A stretch of 33,393 nt of DNA from a virus, in IMG/VR virus record IMGVR_UViG_3300010160_000141, positions 1 through 33,393 of that record; one strand, 5' to 3'. The stretch's first letter is position 1, and the number at the start of each line of letters is the position of its first letter. Below, piece by piece: positions 30,577-33,393 of this stretch. A model generated the notes under the pieces. That model was not told the origin of the DNA. It did no database searches and saw only the letters and a list, made by a program, of their open reading frames with translations. The position numbers and the translations under genes are program-made.

Positions 30577-30860
30577 GTGCGGCTTGGCAACGCAAGGAAG
30601 GTAAGAACCCTGAAGGCGGTTTAAACGCCAAGGGACGCGCCTCAGCAAAGGCAGAAGGCATGAACCTCAAGCCTCCGGTGAAAAGCGGCGACAACCCTCG
30701 CAGAGCATCCTTTTTAGCCCGTATGGGCGCAATGCCTGGCCCTATGGAAAAAAACGGAGAACCCACCCGTTTAGCTTTATCGCTAAAGGCATGGGGTGCT
30801 TCTTCCAAGGAAGATGCTAGACAAACAGCAAAGGCGATATCTGCAAGGAATAAGAAATGA
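30573..30860 (+). CDS. DUF6321-like phage protein
   Basis: 95 aa, basic. Tandem glycine-rich motifs EGKNPEGGLNAKGRASA and KSGDNPRRASFLARMGAMPG, then SLKAWGASSKEDARQTAKAI, match the DUF6321 family common in podoviruses. Low predicted globularity. Position between holin and endolysin. Function unknown. Confidence 0.7.
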   Translation: MSAAWQRKEGKNPEGGLNAKGRASAKAEGMNLKPPVKSGDNPRRASFLARMGAMPGPMEKNGEPTRLALSLKAWGASSKEDARQTAKAISARNKK

Positions 30861-31267
30861 CTCCGCACTTTACGCTGGCAGAGCTGACGGCCACTAGCCA
30901 CAGGCAGTTTGACAACACGCCGAACGAAACGGAACTAGCCAACTTGCAAAAGCTGGCTGAGTTTCTTGAAGTGGTCAAGCAAACGCTAGACGGCAAGCCA
31001 ATCATGATTAACAGCGCTTTTCGGTCAAAGCAAGTTAACGACTCTGTTGGCAGCAAGGACACCAGCCAGCACCGGACGGGTTGCGCTGCTGACTTTAAAG
31101 TGCCAGGCATGACTCCTGACGCTGTGGTCAGGGCAATCATGGCGGCTGGCCTGCCCTATGACCAGATCATCCGTGAGTTTGACGCATGGACACACATCAG
31201 CATCAGCGACAAGCCACGCAGACAAGCGCTGGTGATTGACAAGTTAGGCACTCGGGCTTTTGCGTAA
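30857..31267 (+). CDS. M15-family peptidase endolysin
   Basis: 136 aa, ATGA-coupled. M15_3-type zinc peptidase: INSAFRSKQVNDSVGSKD, then SQHRTGCAADF supplying His72 and Asp79 as zinc ligands, and WTHISI supplying His113. Asp109 or Glu107 may be the catalytic base. It cleaves the peptide stems of peptidoglycan. No signal peptide or wall-binding domain, so it is released through the holin. It is the last rightward gene, and its 3' end overlaps the last leftward gene by 24 bases. Confidence 0.88.
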   Translation: MTPHFTLAELTATSHRQFDNTPNETELANLQKLAEFLEVVKQTLDGKPIMINSAFRSKQVNDSVGSKDTSQHRTGCAADFKVPGMTPDAVVRAIMAAGLPYDQIIREFDAWTHISISDKPRRQALVIDKLGTRAFA

Positions 31268-31408
31268 CAGCTCGCGGTAGGCAGCAATAGCGTCCTTCAG
31301 GTCGCACTGAAGCTGTTCAATCCGGTCATTCTGCTGAATCATTTTTTCGTTTGCTTGCTGCGCGAACTCCGCTAGGCTTTCTTGCGACCACGTTCTGAAG
31401 TTTGACAT
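31244..31408 (-). CDS. Last gene of the leftward operon, small helical protein
   Basis: 54 aa from ATG 31408, preceded by CGGAAG. A start at 31435 would add nine residues but has no clear SD. It begins MSNFRTWSQESLAEFAQQAN and continues as a coiled-coil helix (MIQQNDRIEQLQCDLKDAIA). It overlaps the zinc-ribbon gene by 83 bases in another frame and the endolysin gene on the opposite strand by 24. Function unknown. Confidence 0.55.
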   Translation of the reverse strand: MSNFRTWSQESLAEFAQQANEKMIQQNDRIEQLQCDLKDAIAAYRELLRKSPSA

Positions 31409-31523
31409 GTTCTTCCGTTGTGAATTTGTGTCCATTGCCGCATTGTCGGCGGCGTAGTGTAAAACCTTCCTTGGCTCTTGTGTCTTCCACAGTGCTCCAC
31501 GCCTTGCAAATTGGGCAATTCAA
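31326..31523 (-). CDS. NrdR-like zinc-ribbon protein
   Basis: 65 aa from TTG 31523, with AAAGGAG eight bases upstream and TTGA overlap with the preceding stop. CPIC (3-6) and TLRRRQCGNGHKFTT (about 22-36) correspond to the zinc ribbon of the NrdR repressor, but the second pair reads C-x3-H instead of C-x2-C. No ATP-cone follows, so it is not a full NrdR. It may bind DNA or RNA. The C-terminal tail is basic (ASKRKNDSAE). Confidence 0.65.
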   Translation of the reverse strand: MNCPICKAWSTVEDTRAKEGFTLRRRQCGNGHKFTTEEHVKLQNVVARKPSGVRAASKRKNDSAE

Positions 31524-31879
31524 GCGTTTTTCTCCTTTAACTTGTCAGCAATAGCATCGGCAATTTTTCGCCAGTGTTCACCCTCTAAAGCAAACGCTAT
31601 TTTGTAAACTTCATCATCCGTCAGCCCTACCCATTCGCTCTTTGGTGGGAATTCATACAGCGCCTTTGCGCTTTCTTCTGTCTCAGCGCAATCAGTCCAG
31701 CCGAACGGCTCTGCTTTGAAATAACCAAAAGGCTCCTGCACTGGCTGTGCCAAGGCTTCTTTGATGGCGTCTCTGGCTGCTAAAACTTTTGCAGCGCAAG
31801 CCTCATCATATTCAATGTCTTCATAAGAAGCGTACATAAGCGCTTCTAGCGCCAACTTAAGTGCTTCGTCTTTGGTCAT
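31520..31879 (-). CDS. Conserved early phage protein, function unknown
   Basis: 119 aa from ATG 31879, with AGGGGA upstream. MTKDEALKLALEALMYASYE, then AARDAIKEALAQPVQEPFGY is a modular start frequent in phage early proteins. The C-terminal part (DDEVYKIAFALEGEHWRKIA) is helical. Acidic overall. No catalytic motif. Overlaps at both ends (ATGA and TTGA). Confidence 0.6.
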   Translation of the reverse strand: MTKDEALKLALEALMYASYEDIEYDEACAAKVLAARDAIKEALAQPVQEPFGYFKAEPFGWTDCAETEESAKALYEFPPKSEWVGLTDDEVYKIAFALEGEHWRKIADAIADKLKEKNA

Positions 31880-32088
31880 GCTTGTCCCCTTGCTCGGATG
31901 GCTCTGCCAATTGCACCGTCTTGCAACGAGTCCATGCTGTCGCCAATCACTGCACACGCTTCACGCTCATCAGCACGGGCTGCTGCTGCGACAAGGGCGG
32001 CAAATCGTTCAAGGTCTTGAGGTGTTTGCAGTGCCCACTCAGAAAACCCAGCCTCACGCGCCATGCGGAGGATGTCTTCTTGTGTCAT
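31876..32088 (-). CDS. Conserved small early protein
   Basis: 70 aa. ATG 32088 is chosen because it overlaps the preceding stop (ATGA) and has GGAG nine bases upstream; an ATG at 32103 is in frame. MTQEDILRMAREAGF, then LERFAALVAAAARADEREAC is a helical pattern repeated in many phage proteins of unknown role. Confidence 0.65.
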   Translation of the reverse strand: MTQEDILRMAREAGFSEWALQTPQDLERFAALVAAAARADEREACAVIGDSMDSLQDGAIGRAIRARGQA

Positions 32089-32297
32089 ATCAGCAAGCTC
32101 CATATCCAAAGGCCGGTAAAGAACAGCAGCAGAACAACCACCATCAGCGCCACCAGCACAAAGCCAACGACAACGCTGCCCACTGTTTGCCACACTTCCG
32201 ACACTGGCTCAATGTCGGCAGGAACAGCAGGGTAAGGCTTGACCTTGCGAACAGGGCAGTCTTGTCCTTGGTGGCAAGGCCCATCACAGCAATTCAT
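32085..32297 (-). CDS. Small membrane protein with N-terminal Cys cluster
   Basis: 70 aa from ATG 32297, with GGAGG upstream. Cys3, Cys4, Cys8 and Cys14 (MNCCDGPCHQGQDC) could bind a metal. A Pro-rich linker precedes one long membrane helix at about 39-68 (VGSVVVGFVLVALMVVVLLL). Small MNCC-type peptides are common in phage early operons. ATGA-coupled on both sides. Role unknown. Confidence 0.65.
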   Translation of the reverse strand: MNCCDGPCHQGQDCPVRKVKPYPAVPADIEPVSEVWQTVGSVVVGFVLVALMVVVLLLFFTGLWIWSLLI

Positions 32298-32479
32298 GCT
32301 GCCTCCGTATAGGCTTTAAGGCGCTTGATTCGGTTGCGGTTGTAGACCACCAGCGCCTGCGCGTATTCAACGCCAGTTTCAGCCCTGAGCAAAGCAAACT
32401 CTGCCTCTTTAAGCTCCATCGCAACAGCTTGGGCAGGGGTAAGCATTTTAAAAACTTCAAGCAATTTGGGCAATTTCAT
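32294..32479 (-). CDS. Small helical early protein
   Basis: 61 aa from ATG 32479 (ATGA overlap with the preceding stop); ATG 32488 would add three residues. MKLPKLLEVFKMLTPAQAVA, then a helix with ELKEAEFALLRAETGVEYAQ and basic RNRIKRLKAY. I recall close relatives in other phages, function unknown. Confidence 0.6.
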   Translation of the reverse strand: MKLPKLLEVFKMLTPAQAVAMELKEAEFALLRAETGVEYAQALVVYNRNRIKRLKAYTEAA

Positions 32480-32787
32480 AGTGTCCATTCCCTTTCTTGG
32501 CGATTGGAATTTGACTTCACAGTCTTGCCGGTCAGACGGATCAGGCCAAGTTTCTGCATTTCGTTCAAGCGCCTAGCGATCTGGTTAGGGTCAAGCCGTG
32601 AGTAAAACGAGATGCCATCCTTGCCCAAAGGCCCAATCGTAGAAAGCGCTTCCAAGATTTGAGCGTAGTGAGAGCTGACATCTGTAATGGATGCTGCCGC
32701 CTCATGTGATGTTGCTGGGTCACTATTACGCACCCGTGAAAATTCCGGTAATGGGAAAATCTTTTTGAAAACGTCTTTGTAGTCCAT
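32476..32787 (-). CDS. Winged-helix DNA-binding-like protein
   Basis: 103 aa from ATG 32787, with AAGG upstream. The frame is open back to 32859, but that extension looks non-native. SDPATSHEAAASI, then HYAQILEALSTIGPLGKDG and PNQIARRLNEMQKLGLIRLT form a helix-turn-helix with wing like MarR-type or phage replication-associated winged helices. Candidate regulator of the leftward operon or ssDNA partner. A 71-base gap upstream holds no gene. Confidence 0.65.
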   Translation of the reverse strand: MDYKDVFKKIFPLPEFSRVRNSDPATSHEAAASITDVSSHYAQILEALSTIGPLGKDGISFYSRLDPNQIARRLNEMQKLGLIRLTGKTVKSNSNRQEREWTL

Positions 32788-32858
32788 GATGTGCCTTGTA
32801 AAAGAAGGGGACTTACGCGCCAGGCAACTGCGGGAAGCACAGCGCTGCCCCAAAAACA

Positions 32859-33122
32859 TTAAAAAGGTATAGAGGAATCCATGTCATCAAACCCACTATC
32901 AACCCTTTTAGGACGGGCAACAGGCGGCGCAGAAAAAGAAGCTGGCGCATCTGTCTTTTGCTCAAAGCACTGAAACCATCCGTCAAACGGGGTGGGAACG
33001 CTGTCCAGCTTAATTTTCATCTTGCCATTCTCAGCCCAAACAGTGCCGTGCGTAGTCCAGTAAGTCTTTTTTTGCCCTTGCATTTCGTATTCACGGGCGG
33101 CATATTTAATGTCGTATTTCAT
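32859..33122 (-). CDS. SSB-like protein with C-terminal IPF tip
   Basis: 87 aa, ATGA-coupled to the YqaJ gene. The N-terminal 50 residues are beta-rich (KKTYWTTHGTVWAENGKMKI, then KLDSVPTPFDGWFQCFEQ), compatible with a small OB-type fold. A flexible Pro/Ala linker (about 58-74) is followed by GFDDMDSSIPF. The acidic stretch ending in IPF is the hallmark tip of bacterial SSB, which recruits RecO, RecQ, exonucleases and others. Position directly after the exonuclease supports a single-strand DNA-binding role. The OB fold is inferred, not seen. Confidence 0.6.
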   Translation of the reverse strand: MKYDIKYAAREYEMQGQKKTYWTTHGTVWAENGKMKIKLDSVPTPFDGWFQCFEQKTDAPASFSAPPVARPKRVDSGFDDMDSSIPF

Positions 33123-33393
33123 AATTTTTCAAGTTCCTTAATTTTGCTTTCCATCTCGCCAAGAAATTTAACCACTTCAGTTTCCAGCCCTGCCACATAG
33201 ACAGGATCGTAGACCTCGCGCACAACAAACATTTGCAGTCGTTCTGGTAATCGCGGATCGTAGCTAAGAAAATCGCACCAGTGCCGTCCCGTGCAGGCCA
33301 TCTGCCACTGGACTTGTGGTCGGTGCTTTGTCGGCATCTTTTTGGCAAGCAAAATATCCAAGTGGTTGGCAGTGTTCAAACACTTGATTTCGA
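33119..33393 (-). CDS. YqaJ/lambda-type exonuclease, C-terminal half (partial, runs off window end)
   Basis: In the frame of the 5' half at 1-292, the codon split across the join reads Val and is followed by EIKCLNTANHLDILL. VEIKC carries the catalytic E-x-K of the PD-(D/E)XK exonucleases. WQMACTGRHWCDFLSYDPR is the family's conserved second block, then a helical C-terminus (ETEVVKFLGEMESKIKELEK). The stop TGA overlaps the SSB-like start (ATGA). Joined directly, the two halves make 188 residues, shorter than the roughly 200 usual. The Asp-bearing segment that normally sits just before VEIK is not present in the window. Confidence 0.88.
   Translation of the reverse strand, partial: EIKCLNTANHLDILLAKKMPTKHRPQVQWQMACTGRHWCDFLSYDPRLPERLQMFVVREVYDPVYVAGLETEVVKFLGEMESKIKELEKL

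Noticed and set aside
30545-30901. 118-codon antisense frame opposite the DUF6321-like gene
   Set aside because: Sense frame has family signatures; antisense lacks start signals.
1-33393. CRISPR array, insertion sequence, integrase or attachment site
   Set aside because: No spaced repeats, transposase or recombinase motifs seen. The only clear repeats are the control-region arms and a 30-base period in one linker.

Overview
The window reads as one almost complete tailed-phage genome of about 33.4 kb, probably podovirus-like, infecting a Gram-negative, probably aquatic, proteobacterium. This rests on the large terminase, a P22-type portal with a long C-terminal helix, scaffold, major capsid protein, short-tail connector and nozzle-like proteins, internal virion proteins, a tail fibre, holin and M15 endolysin, with no tape measure or tail sheath. 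The host assignment is inference from gene style only.

The two window ends fall inside the same gene. Bases 1-292 (minus) encode the N-terminal half of a YqaJ/lambda-type exonuclease and bases 33393-33119 (minus) its C-terminal half, beginning at the catalytic VEIK motif. The map is therefore circular or circularly permuted. Comparison with the family as I remember it suggests about 13 codons, including the catalytic Asp segment, are missing at the join.

On the closed map there are two transcription blocks diverging from a control region at 1721-1880, which has overlapping divergent promoter candidates flanked by a 12-bp inverted repeat. The leftward block (1720 down to 1, then 33393 down to 31244) is a tightly overlapping early operon: small proteins, an Erf annealase, a protein carrying an RNA polymerase alpha-CTD-like domain, YqaJ exonuclease, an SSB-like protein ending in IPF, a winged-helix protein, small conserved and membrane proteins, and an NrdR-like zinc ribbon. 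The rightward block runs from a Cro-like gene (1881) through DNA modification and nuclease genes (C5-methyltransferase with a second long ORF nested in another frame, VRR-NUC, adenine-type methyltransferase, HNH-like protein; 2341-5456), then a structured gene-poor stretch (5457-5780).

From a strong promoter/SD at about 5733-5781 come a DUF5856-like protein, a glycosyltransferase, an ADP-ribosyltransferase-like protein, terminases, portal, scaffold and capsid genes, closed by an intrinsic terminator at 16273-16304. After it come a sugar/surface-modification cluster (DUF115-glycosyltransferase fusion, SAM methyltransferase, second DUF115 protein), tail genes, a GNAT enzyme, three internal virion proteins, a tail fibre and a lysis cluster ending at 31267. 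There the two blocks converge with overlapping stop regions.

No RNA polymerase, DNA polymerase, primase, helicase, integrase, tRNA or CRISPR array was recognised. The phage thus seems to depend on host transcription and replication, which makes the alpha-CTD-like protein and the ADP-ribosyltransferase-like protein the most interesting candidates for host takeover. The same-strand, fully nested gene pair at 2341-3078 is the most unusual coding arrangement.
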